From assembly GCA_000827325.1 (NCBI GenBank), contig KN832879.1, positions 186,001 through 250,000 of the forward strand: a DNA stretch of 64,000 nt. The letters run 5' to 3'. Below are positions 22,573 to 33,848 of this stretch, one piece after another (positions within the stretch are counted from its first letter, which is position 1; every line of letters begins with the position of its first letter). The stretch comes from Oidiodendron maius Zn. Taxonomy: Eukaryota > Ascomycota > Leotiomycetes > Myxotrichaceae. Under the pieces are notes generated by a model. It was not told the origin of the DNA. It worked only from the letters and a program-made list of their open reading frames with translations, and searched no databases. A program made the translations under genes and the position numbers.

Positions 22573-24638
22573 ATGTCGACAGTACAGTCTCAACCTCCGG
22601 AGCCTACTCCTACCACTGCCCATCCGGGGCATCGAATTCTACCTGACCGTGCGGTTACGGAAGAGAGTTTTGACGATGCGTATGTAGACTTCATTTTTTA
22701 TTGCAACCCGAGTATCCCACTGGATACAGATACCGCCGAACTCAGAAAAATCTTTCGAGCGCCACCAAAAAGCGATGGCAAGCAATTCAGCACTTTCACG
22801 CTTTTTGAATTGATTACGAGGTTGGAGCTAAAGGAGATCAAGACTTGGGCCCAATTAGCGATAATCTTGGGCGTGGCACCGCCAGCGTTGGAGAAAGGTC
22901 AGAGTGCTCAGAAGGTTCAGCAGTATGCTGTAAGGCTTAAGGTCAGCAGACGTACTTATTTAAAATCCCTTTCAGTTAGCTTTTTGGTCACTTAATCTGT
23001 CCTGATGCATATCTTTTAACATATCGCACTAAACTAATGGTTTTACAGCGATGGTTGCATGCTATGCATATTGACGCATTTTTTGAGTACCTTTCGAACA
23101 AATCCCACGTATACTGGACTCAAATTCCATCTATCAACGAACCACCGTCAGTGTTAGGTAGGGACGGAGTCTCTCCTGAGGAGGATCTGGCCTTGCGGGC
23201 ATTACTTCCAGAAACGCGGCCCAAGCGGGGACGTCGAAAAGTTGAAGATCGAGACGATGGCAGCGATGGAGGCAAGTCGCCCCAACGCCGTCGGTTGGAC
23301 TCTCCTACTCTATCTGAGGATTTCATGATTGCCAGAGCTTCCTTAGTACCTGAAAATGGGAGCCAGAGGATACAACAAGCTTTTGATGATAGAATTGCGC
23401 CTTGGTCGGCTACCGAGCCTAGAGCACCAGCACTACCAGATTCTTTCCGGTGGGCCCATCCAGATGAGACTCAAACCCCTATGTCAGCCTACCCTCAGTC
23501 AGCCATCACTCCATCTCTTAATCGAAGGAATTTGTGGAACGATGGTTCACGCTCAGCAATAACCCCAAATAAGTCTAGGTCAAGACGACGGCATGGGCCG
23601 GCAGTATCATCAGCATGGCCTAGCAATGGAAGCTCCTCTTCCGGAAAGCTACGTGGCAGACCGCCTAGCAACAGGAATGTGACAGACGGTCCATTCTCTA
23701 CCTTTCCGGCTACTCCTAGTAGAGATGTGCCAACCATCAATCTTCGAGATAATACTCCAATGTCTACTCCCATAGCGGCCAACACAAATACTCCCCATTT
23801 CTTCCCGCCGGATATGAGGATTAACCCGCCTAAGCCTCTTGGCCCGCCGGAGCAAAATGGTAGACCAGGTCGATTATCACTTCAGGTACCCCAGCGGCAA
23901 GGCGGTTCCGTGAGGCTGGCAACACCTCCACCTCCGCCTCCACCTCCACCTCCTCCCCCGCCGGCGCCCGTGGTACTCCTAAATGCGCAACAGAACACGG
24001 CCATGCAAAACGACCCCATCAGCCAATCACAAAGTTTCACGCCTATGATGGAATATTTCAATACCCCCTCAACAGGAGATCCGGATTCTGGTTTCAACCA
24101 CTTTGTGAGCATCACATTCACTCAAAATGAAATCGCGGACCGTACAAATGTTGATGCGCTGGAAAGCCATTTCATCTCAGAAATTTTGGGGGCAGATTGG
24201 TACGATGCTAGTGGCGCCAGAATTGGACGGTGCAGTCTTGATGAAGCAGATAAAATCTGTAAGCAGGTGATCAGAAACTTGCAAGCTGAATCAAGTAGCA
24301 CGGAAGCATTCCTCATCAACCTCTCAGCCCTCGCAGGCGGACCCTTGATGACACGGCTGCGAATGGCCAGACTTGAGCTTGGTATGAAAACAGATTATGA
24401 GTGTCATTGCAAAATGAAATTTGGCAGCATTGAGGGCGAGTTCACCATCAGGGCAACAGTGGAGCGAGATACGACGCAGAAGCCCATTGAAAATCTCCAG
24501 GATGACACGGAGATAACATGGAAGCAGAGGTACTTGGATCTCAAACAGCAGATCCGAGAACGGGATGAAATAGAGAGCAAACTGAAAAGGGGTGTATTGG
24601 ATGCTCTGGTATCGTCTAATCATTTTGCAAGCGCATGA
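22573..24638 (+). CDS. ABP2: ARS-binding protein 2 family (Abp2)
   Basis: Fungal nuclear protein family named after the fission-yeast protein that binds AT-rich replication-origin DNA. Two exons (22573-22941, 23049-24638; GTCAGC..TTACAG) give 652 residues. The Abp2 domain spans about residues 20-160: GHRILPDRAVTEESFDDAYV, DFIFYCNPSIPLDTDTAELR, KSDGKQFSTFTLFELITRLE, QSAQKVQQYAVRLKRWLHAM and HIDAFFEYLSNKSHVYW. A basic segment (PKRGRRKVEDRDD), a Ser/Pro-rich middle, and a run of 14 prolines near residue 300 follow. A second folded region near the C terminus (ISEILGADWYDASGARIGRC) ends in a possible coiled coil. The function in filamentous fungi is not established. Confidence 0.9.
23924..23968 (+). 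repeat. Poly-proline codon repeat (CCN)n
   Basis: An interrupted CCA/CCT/CCG triplet run inside the ABP2-like gene, giving about 14 consecutive prolines. A coding microsatellite, probably length-variable between strains. Confidence 0.8.
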
Positions 24639-25254
24639 GGATAGGCCTCTCAGATAACGGGTTCCATGGGAAGGGATAATGCTACCTTTTATCTCTCTGT
24701 AAAGAGGACCGTCCAAACTACCGTCATCTCGTTACCAGCAACCAGGCGACAGACTCTAAGCCTCGTAAGGCTGAGTTGCAACACTGAGCTTCGCCTCCGG
24801 ACGAACATCAATTGTACGGTACATGTAAATGGCACAGTATCTTAGCCGTGGCCTCAGATTCTTGATTACATGAGGGCTGCCACAGCCTATGTCAGCACCA
24901 ATACAACCGCTGTGCACTGCAAGCAACCCATTTACTGGGCTGTACCATTCTACCGACTTTGAATACCGAAGGCGGAATGCAGCTGTCTAGTGCTTATGCT
25001 GTACGTGCGCCCGCATTCATCACTAATCGCGAGGTTTCCACCTTCTCGCCTAGTTCGGTTTACGATTACGGCCCTGTTCCGGAGACTTTATCGAGGGAAC
25101 GAACTTCTTACAGCCAACACTACGTGGAATTCTGCACAGCTGAGTCCTCCGTTATGAATCAGGAGCGTATTGCTCAGGTACATATTTGCCCATTTTCCAA
25201 CCTGCTCTATTGACAATTTGGTTACAAGATTTATTCATTTACTTCGGGTTCGCC
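24639..25254. other. Intergenic ABP2-P450
   Basis: 616 bp: ABP2 3' flank and P450 promoter. An 84-codon open frame from 24959 is not supported by any family or codon evidence. Confidence 0.45.
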
Positions 25255-26830
25255 ATGTTGCAGCATATAGATTTCTCCGTAGTGACCGTTGGGATCATCG
25301 GTGGAGCCGCACTCATAATATATCCTCTCATTCAGTTCATACTTGATCCTCTTCGAGATATTCCGGGACCATTCCTGGCACGGTTCACTCGATTATGGTA
25401 TCTTATCGAGATCTATAAAGGAAGCTTCGAACTCACAGAAATCGAACTGCACAAGAAATATGGCTCGATAGTGCGCATTGCCCCGCACGAGTATTCTATC
25501 GACGACGTAGATGCTGCGAAAACAATCTATGGTCTCGGCAATTCTTTTCCAAAGGTACATTCACTGGGATGAAATTCTATTAGATATAGCAAATGGGTCG
25601 CTAATCTCACTCTAGGCTCGTTGGTACTGGACCTGGATGCCGCCAGATCCTGAGAAAGCCTCCCTCTTTGCCGACCTTAATTCTACTCGCCATAGCATTC
25701 AGCGTCGAAAATTCGCCTCCTCATACTCGATGTCTTCAATTCTCGGATACGAGCAGTTTGTTGACAATTGTACCTCTTTGTTGGGCCAAAGATTCAGTGA
25801 GATTGCAGCGACTGGCCATATGATTGACATGCAACACTGGCTACAATGTTACGCCTTTGATGTCATCGGAGAGATCACGTTCAGCAATAGATTCGGGTTC
25901 CTCGATATGGGAGAGGATAATGACGGCGTGTTTCACGCTATAGACAACAAAGGTTTCTATAGCACGCTTGTCGGCGTATTCCCATGGCTTCACGCTTGGA
26001 TCTTTCCGTTTCTTCCAAAAACCGGAGGCCACAGCTACATCCTGAGATACACGACAAAGCAGATTGCGATACGAGAGCAAGCTCTAAAAGATCCCAAGAA
26101 TACCGAGCGTGAGGGGCCTCCTGATATCATGACGAAGCTTCTCAAGGCACACGAAGCGAACCCAAACAAGGTGTCCAAAATGGACTTATTCATCATGTGC
26201 CAATCTAACATCGGCGCTGGAAGTGACACTACCTCCATCACTCTCTCCAGTATCTTCTACCATCTTATGACGCACCCGGAGTCCTACAATCGCCTGCAGA
26301 CCGAAATCGACGACGCCGCTCGCGAAGGTCGCATCTCCGACCCCATAACCTTCACAGAGGCTCAACAGCTCCCGTACCTACAAGCCGTGATCAAAGAAGC
26401 CCTACGCATCCACCCCGCCACAGGTCTTATGATGCCACGCATCGTACCCCCACAAGGCGCTACCATTTCCGGGCGATTCATCCCAGGTGGTTCGACAGTC
26501 GGCATCAATGCATGGGTCGCGCACCGGAACAAATCCGTGTACGGCAGCGATGCAGATTCCTGGCGACCTGAGCGGTGGCTGGAGATCGATGCCGCAGGTC
26601 GTGGAGCGGATATCGAGAGATATTTCTTCGCCTTCGGGATGGGCAGTCGGACGTGTATTGGAAAGAATATTAGTTTGCTGGAGATGAGTAAGTTGGTGCC
26701 GCAGTTACTAAGGAGGTTTGATTTTGTGCTGGATGAGGGTGTGCCTAGGGACAAGTTGAAGGGGCTGAATAGGTGGTTTGTGAAGCAGCTGGGCTTTAGG
26801 GGAAGGGTTTATGCAAGGAGGATGAAATAG
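25255..26830 (+). CDS. Cytochrome P450 monooxygenase, microsomal
   Basis: Heme-thiolate monooxygenase anchored in the ER. Two exons (25255-25554, 25616-26830; GTACAT..CTCTAG) encode 504 residues. Features in order: N-terminal membrane helix (VVTVGIIGGAALIIYPLIQF), proline hinge DPLRDIPGPFLARFTRLWYL, I-helix GAGSDTTS, K-helix EALR (ExxR) within QAVIKEALRIHPATGLMMPR, PERW motif (DSWRPERWLE), and heme-binding loop FAFGMGSRTCIGKN with the axial Cys. It resembles the pisatin demethylase/benzoate-type group of fungal P450s (inference). No polyketide synthase, NRPS or terpene cyclase is nearby, so it looks like a stand-alone detoxification or catabolic P450; substrate unknown. Confidence 0.95.
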
Positions 26831-27228
26831 GGTTATTGGTTATGAATGGGAATAAGCCTTCTTACAAATTTATGGCACTTGAGTCTTTGGATGAGTGACC
26901 GTGCGTGCAGTGTACTTCCGTCTTGAATTACTGCTGACGCCAAAACTCGCATCTTCTCAGAAGGTATCTCTATCAATCTATTCTCTCCCCCATTTTCCAT
27001 TTTCCTATTCCTATCCAAATGAAGACGCCATACACCCGTCACCATAGCATCAATCGTAACAATAATCATGTTCACACCCCCTTCCCCCCACATCTCGAAT
27101 TTCCTACCATGCGTACTCACTCATTCATCCATCCTCATCACTACTCTCCTCAACTGCACTATTCAACCCCGCAACACCTTTCCCCGTCCCCATCCCCATA
27201 CTCGGCGCATTACTTGGCCCCTTCTTCC
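26831..27228. other. Intergenic, convergent P450 and AMD1 ends
   Basis: 398 bp between two 3' ends. Low-complexity CA/CT-rich sequence near 27080-27230. No gene. Confidence 0.5.
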
Positions 27229-30200
27229 TCATAACCAAACCTCCATCCCCTCCCTCCTCCGCCTTTGCACTACTTGCCCTCCTTTGATGCCTACTCACCA
27301 CGCCTGGGAAAATCCTCGGCTCACTAGCCGAGAGATGCCGGTTGCGGAAACCATCCGCGGACCAGGTCTCGTTCGGCGTCGCGAGGATGCTAGACGCCGA
27401 TGCTAGGGTGTTCCCTTCGGCCCGCAGGTCGGGAGGTGTGGTTGGTGGGGGGTCTTGAGATGTGGTGAGATGCGACTGGGAGGGGATGCGTGCGGCTTGC
27501 GCGGGGAATGGCTGGTAGGAGTGAGAGTGGGTGATGTCAGTTGCGGGGAGGGCGGACGAAGCATTCGTTTTGAGGGATGAAGATGGTGAAGTTGGACCTG
27601 TCTGCGTGAAATAGGAGTTATGCTCGGGTTTTACCGGCCCGGAAGATGCAGATGGAGCTATGGTTGAGTATCGCTCGATCCTAATATGATTAGTTGCGGA
27701 TTAAGCACTTGTCAATTCTGTCGTGAACTCACATTGCCAACTCCTGCAGTAAAGTTTCGTGTCTGAAACCCTCTCGAATATTAGGAACGTTGCTTTTCGC
27801 CATCATATTCCCTTTGACTCCAGGTAGATTATAATCCGGGCCAAGCCATCTCTGCTTAATAACATGCTCGAAACCACTCTGCTTCACAGAATTCTTTGCC
27901 AACTCGCACATGTCTACGGCACTAAGCTTGTAGATCTGTGCAGCCACCGAATACTCTTCGATAAGAGGCTCCTTTGTGAATGCGAATTGAAGAGGGTCGT
28001 CCGTAGACAGGGAAACATTGAGACCTCTCTTAAAGTACTGCAAGAATGGATTCCTCTCGTACGCCAGGAACAAAGCGTTATTACTGAGAGGAGACATAGC
28101 AACACCAATCTGTTCCAAGTAGAAGACGTATTGGAGCAATGGGACCTTTCGAAGCAATAGACCGTGGCTGATGCTATGACAGCAGAGAACGGCAGCCGCC
28201 AAATGATCGGTATCACCCGCTTCTCCCGCATGCGGACGCAACAAGAACGTATTGAATCCGCGCTGCTTGCGCCAGACATTCAATGAGGCCATGTTGGCGA
28301 ATAGATAGTAGATCCAATAGCTGTAAGGAGGATTCTGTTTTGAGTCCCATGAATTCGGGACAGGGAATTTTCTGAACAGGCGTCTCTCGGTCTTGCTCTC
28401 ATCATCAACGCTATCAAATCCAATAACTCTCTCCAGGAAGATGTGGAGCTTCGGATGAGTCGACGGGTCTTTCGTGACTTCGAATAGTGGCTGGAAGATA
28501 TTTACAATAACCTGCTGGAAATTGTCCATCAAGCCACTGGATTTGTACACGTCGAATAATCGAGGGACCTGGATAAGCCAGCGGACGTTATGGGAGAACA
28601 GCTTGTTGTCCACGACCCAGGCAGCTAGTTTGTCCCATTCGTCCAAGGACTTGCCGTAAATTGAAATGCGCCACTCGACCATCTGGTACTTACTCGATTC
28701 CAGATCAGAGATGACCTCTTTGGTAATCTCGGCAAGATATCTACCATTAATGAAGTTGTCCGTCTTGAGGAAGATGGTTCTCAGCCTGGATTCTCCGATC
28801 GGGTTGTACTTAAGATTAAACTTGTCAAATCGATGGAAGGAGTCGACGTGGGCCTATAAAAGTCAGTTTCTGTGCCAATTTCGGCGAATGCCATACGAAC
28901 ATGCATATCTAACGTATCAATACTAAGATCATATGCTGTCAAATGGATACTCTGAAAGACTTCCTCTAGAGTAAGATGCTTCCCATCTCTAAACATCACG
29001 ACTTCATCTGGGCATTTCTTCATCTTGCTCTTTATAAACCGCAGCAAGTGCTTCTGGTTCATGCACGCAGAGTGGTGGACGTGCGTGTCGACCTTTCTAA
29101 CATTGTAGAAGTCTCTATGAGGCACGCGTTTGCTGTCCGCCATCTCCTGGTATTCGTTCAGGAGCACATACAGATTGAACTTGCCTTCGAGATACTGCAA
29201 ACGACGGAATGCAAAACTCTTCGTAGGTCCATCAGAAGAGACATTTAAGATAGTTTCCAAGTCAATATAGAACTCCCGTATGGTGGGGATATTGATGACT
29301 GGAGAATCTAGTTGTTCTGATTTCGAGTTTTCGTATATTTGATACACACCATTCGCGTCCAGATGGAATGTCATCTCATCGACACCTGGAACTGGAAGGA
29401 TGTCTTCCATATAGAAGTCTTCACCGATATCCTGACCCGGCTTTCTCCTTGGTCGAGCAGTCTTGGGGGTTTGTGGAGCCTGTACCGTATGCACAGCAGA
29501 AGAACCGGACCCCTTACCATCTCTAGTACGCGGTCTTTCTTGCGAGAGGATAACACTATTTGCCAAGCTATTGCCTTGGCTACTCATTCCAGTTGGATTA
29601 CCTCTATCGCTCTCTTCATGCCAGGCAGGCTCTGGAGGAGGAGGATAGATGTGCCAATTCGAGTCGTCCTTAGGATTATCACCATCCCCCTGTAATGATA
29701 ATCGAATATACTTGTGTCTTATATCCAGGACCTTCTGGATATCTGAATATATAGTACTCAACTCAGACGTGATATGCGCATCGTTGTGCGCAAAACCACC
29801 CACGCCAGACCCTAAACCTATACCAGCGCCCGCTCCATGCAATCCCTCCATCTCCAGCAGCGGTTTATTCTCGTGCGGGAGCTCAGGGTGAATAGAGTGG
29901 TCTCTAGCTGCTTGATCCGCACGTAAGAGAGAGGCTCTTCGATGCCGGGGCGAGAGAGGTCCGGATGGGAGAATCGCTCCAATGCTGGGTTCTTGCATAG
30001 TATTGCTCTCAGGTGCCTTTCCATGGTCAGATAGGCCAATGGGGAAAGCAGCCTTATCTTTCCCGGAACTATAAAGTTTGTGAATATCACCCCTCGGTAT
30101 GTTGAGAGAGCCAACTCACCTCTGTGGCACGTTGCGCGCGCTCTGCATCGAAGCCAGGCTTGCCGAGCTCTGCACTGTCGCTGGGTCTCCTTCTAGAACA

Positions 30201-30743
30201 TTGTTCATGCTCTTGGGGACAATGACAGGGCTCTGGTTTGGGGAGTTCTGTCGTGTTCCCCACTGTGATGCTGTCCAGCTGTTTTCACCAGTCTTCTGGG
30301 AATCGAGTTTACTCCTTTGATAGAAGAGCTTAGCATCTGCCTGACTCAATTGCTTCTCGGACGTGTAATCGTAGTATGCCGTCTTTTCCTGGACATCTCG
30401 AGGCAGCATACCCTCTTGAGGATCCGGAGGCGTTACGTCTGGAGTCTCATCCGGTCCCAGAGCTGCTTCAGGGAGCACGGTTGAGTTATTCCCAGGTCTT
30501 GTGCTCCATGTATTATCTGAATCCTCATCGCTATTATGCTGTAATAGCCGGTAGTCTTCGTCTTCTGTTGCGACATCGAGGTGTGTCGGTCTGGCGGGGA
30601 TCAGTTTAGGGGAGTTCGATCCGGAGGATACGTTCTGTGCCAGAGGCCCTATTGACACCGTTAGCCCGATTGCCTGCATCATCAGAGTAGAATGCGTTCT
30701 AATTGGGATATCGGTTTCCAGCACAGCTGAGCTTACCGGCCAT
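27229..30743 (-). CDS. AMD1: AMP deaminase
   Basis: Hydrolyses AMP to IMP and ammonia; a purine-nucleotide cycle enzyme of the adenosine/AMP deaminase superfamily. Exon 1 is only 7 nt (30743-30737, ATGGCCG), then 30648 onward gives [20 protein letters not shown] and a long Ser/Pro-rich N-terminal region. Catalytic part: [20 protein letters not shown] (metal-binding HxH), [57 protein letters not shown] and the signature [17 protein letters not shown]. The last intron (GTGAGT at about 27735, acceptor at 27681) leads to a 452-nt final exon adding about 150 Ser/Thr/Pro-rich residues ending EEGGMEVWL. If that intron is kept, translation stops after QELAM. Full-length otherwise. Confidence 0.95.
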
Positions 30744-31137
30744 CTTATCAATGTAATGCTCTCTATGGAGCTTCCAAACACAACTCACAAACCACAGATG
30801 ATGAAGAGTGGAGATGTTTTGAAGGTAATCGAGGTAACAACTCAAGACTTCATGTCGGGAACTTGCCTTGTGGTCTTTTCATAGGAGCTCTGGAATGCTC
30901 TTGACATGCAAGAGCTTCGACAAAATAGGGCGACCGATGCCGTTCACCAGCCGGTGACTTGCTGCCCACATAAAACGCCTCGCCTATTCTTAACCCGAAA
31001 TCAGTGGGCTACGTAGACGGTGAAAGCGAACAGTCCCATAATTCACGATCGACTCTCACACCGAAATAAATTATATATAATAAACCAACAGGGTCTCATT
31101 TTCTTCTATGATCTTTCTTTGAGCAAAAACATGAATT
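30744..31137. other. Intergenic AMD1 promoter / transporter 3' flank
   Basis: 394 bp between two minus-strand genes. No coding region. Confidence 0.5.
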
Positions 31138-32660
31138 CTATCCGATTTTCCCATTACTCACACTCCCTCTATGTCTCGACCGGCCAGAGTTCTTATTGCC
31201 TTCTAACCCGTACATTCCGCCCGCAAAAAAGACAATAACCGCGCCAAGCATGGTCCCTGGCGACAACTGATTGCCGAACAGCCAGATGCTTAACAACAGA
31301 CTGGCCAGCTTCCGGACATTGAGTACGATCGTGACGGTAAGTGCTGAGGTCGCTGAGGCGAGGAGGTTGACACCGCGAATGCAGGTATACTGGGTGAGGA
31401 CATTCATGACGAGAAATGCAAGTTGGCTAGGGATGTAGACCCGATCTAGGCCTGCTTTGACACCCTCGGGGATGTTTGTAATTGAACCGTAGGTGGGCAT
31501 GCCTAATGGGGAAGAGGCAGCTAATTTCAGGAACTGTCGATACATGGAAGGGAGGAATGGCGTGAATAAAGGTAGGGCGAGGAGGTGCGAGTAAAAGAGG
31601 TTCTCCTTCCAGTGGGGTCCGAATTCTTTATACGTCTCCTCGGTGTAGAGACCCATGATAGCCGACAGGATCTGGGCCAAGAAGAGTATCCCAAGCCCGG
31701 TGCTGAAAGGCGGCAGGTTTGGCGAGGTCTCAACATCTTTCTAGAGGATTGTTAGCAAATTTCAAGACATATAGAAGCTGCCATAGCTCCCACCTTCGAT
31801 TGCTGGTCAGACCAAGCGGCAACAATCACCCCAATGGTCAAGAGAACAACCGCAATGACCTGCAATCGCGTAAACCTCTTCCCCCATATGTAGCCGGCTG
31901 CCAGTGTGGTAATGCTTCCACCGGATCGGAGGATAATATGTATCGGAACAGATATATTGTAGCTGAATGCATGGTTGTTCAGCACGTTGATGGTGAAGAA
32001 GAGGAGGATATTGATCAGCCAACGGCGGATAGGGACACGGTTCGGTCTGAGGAAGAAGGGTGGGCGGTGGGAGTCGAATTGGGAGAAGTAGCCGGTGGTA
32101 GCAACGAAGATGAATTGTACAAAGGTCAAGAGGGTCCCTTGAAGACGTTAGAACAGTAATTGAGCTCGGGGTCGGAGAGTCGGGGCATACCGCTATCTGG
32201 CTCAACTCTGGAGAAGACATGTCAGCATGGTGTTGTGGATGTAAGAGACCGCGCAACCCCAACTTACTTGACAATGGCCTCGAGCGCAAAGACCTGTGAG
32301 AATTGTAAGCATCGGCCACTCGGAACAAGGCAAAAGGGAGCGCACATTCGAGCAGCAGCCCCCGAAGATCAGGGCGAGCATCCCGGCGGCCGCCAGGCCC
32401 TGCGGGATGGTCTCGATGATGAGGCGCCCCGCCAGGGCCATGATGCGCGAGGACGTCGGTCGCGGGTCGTCGATACCATACATCTCGGCCTTCTCCAGCG
32501 AGGGCGCGGCGTTGATGACCTTGGGGACTACGGCGTCGCCATCCGAGACGGCAGATGCGTGGAGGTCGCGCAGAACAGCAGCCCGGCGTCGCGGCGTTGG
32601 CATGGAAGACGCAGAAGACGTCGGCGCGCTGTGGGAGTCGGTTCTTCGCTTTCTCGCCAT
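31138..32660 (-). CDS. YEA4: UDP-N-acetylglucosamine transporter, YEA4-like (UAA family)
   Basis: ER/Golgi nucleotide-sugar antiporter; Yea4 in yeast carries UDP-GlcNAc for chitin and glycan synthesis. Five exons (32660-32346, 32293-32268, 32207-32191, 32137-31794, 31740-31138) give 434 residues; every junction has GT..AG ends and rebuilds the family sequence. A hydrophilic N terminus of about 80 residues is followed by LIFGGCCSNVFALEAIVKVE, TLLTFVQFIFVATTGYFSQF, RWLINILLFFTINVLNNHAF with YNISVPIHIILRSGG, and GVIVAAWSDQQSK. Late blocks are AQILSAIMGLYTEETY, MNVLTQYTCIRGVNLLAS and LVVTI-like ALTVTIVLNVRKLASLLLSI. About ten membrane segments. Exons 2 and 3 are 26 and 17 nt. Ends with a basic tail. 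Confidence 0.92.
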
Positions 32661-33848
32661 TCAAGGGCCAGGGACAGTCAGGAACCCAGCAGGCCGGGGC
32701 GGGCTTTCTCAGCAACACAGAGTGCGGCGGCCGGCTGTGGCTTTTGGGTACGGACGGGCTAGGGCAGAGCGAGCGACGACGGCGACGGCGAACGGCGACA
32801 GCGGAACAGGCACGGGCGCGTCCTGGGTCATGCTGGAGGGGCGATTGACGATTCGAGGCTCCTGCTGATCTGCGCGCGGGAGGTTTGCGGCCGTGAGACA
32901 CGACGCAAGAGGGCGCGAGAGAGGGCGGTGGTTTTTGATGGTTCGATCAAACGGGTCCCGGGCTAGTTGCGCGATGGGCAGGACCGACTGCTGTGGCTGA
33001 GGGCTGAGGGCCTGCGACGATCCCCATGGGCGACGAAAAGGAGAAAGGGGGAGCGAGAGAAGAGGAAGGAATTGAAAAAGCAAGAGAGGACAGCAACACG
33101 CAAAAGGGGCTGAGGAGCGGGGACGAGGTCAACAGACGCAAAGGGCAAAGGCATTGATGACCCGGCGCTTCCAGACCGCAATAGCAGCATCTTCGTCGTC
33201 GACACTGCTCTCTGGCCGCCATTGCCGGAGCCTACTGCGCGACTGCCGACTGTACCGGGGGCGCAATGTTACAGTACAGATCAGACGTCTGCAACTGCTC
33301 TATATATATATACCGAGGGATATAACCTGGCCGCATCAACAGTGGGAGAGCCCGGCTATTATCCCATATCCGGGGGCGACCTTCGATATACGGCATATAG
33401 CTACGATCTACTTTGACATGCACCAAAGTCTCACATGGCGCACAGACAGCTCACTTACTTAGAATCTCTTGCATATTCATCTGCGAGTTGACTACCGTGC
33501 GTGGCCGTCCGAAACCTGCCCAAAGCTACATCGCGTCCGCGAATACCACCATCCCTCTGGAAAGTCTCGTAGAACTGTTCAGCCGCCGGAGGAGAAGCCC
33601 CTAAGCAGCCCAAACAACGACAATACCCACCAATCATCCATGCCGACCACGCCCCCGGGCATCGCGCTGGCGTCCTTTGCTGGCCGATAATTTGATTTTG
33701 TGATTGCAGCCCGCAACCTGCAAAAGCCGAGGGCGCAAACACAAGGGACACCAGGAAACACAGGATCTGGGGAGGCAACTACAGCCAGTACGCACTGAAC
33801 GCCGATACAATATGTCCAAGAGATTCCCTTCCGCAACCGCGTCATTAT
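32661..33848. promoter_or_regulatory. Upstream region of YEA4-like gene and CDC55 3' flank
   Basis: 1.2 kb. The first 500 bp are GC-rich and should hold the YEA4-like promoter/5' UTR; a TA-repeat (TATATATATA) sits at about 33301-33312. Open frames of 60-120 codons occur on both strands of the GC-rich part, but none is convincing. Confidence 0.45.

Noticed and set aside
32700-33222. Several 80-190 codon frames on both strands
   Set aside because: GC-rich promoter region where long frames arise by chance; low-complexity Arg/Ser/Pro products.
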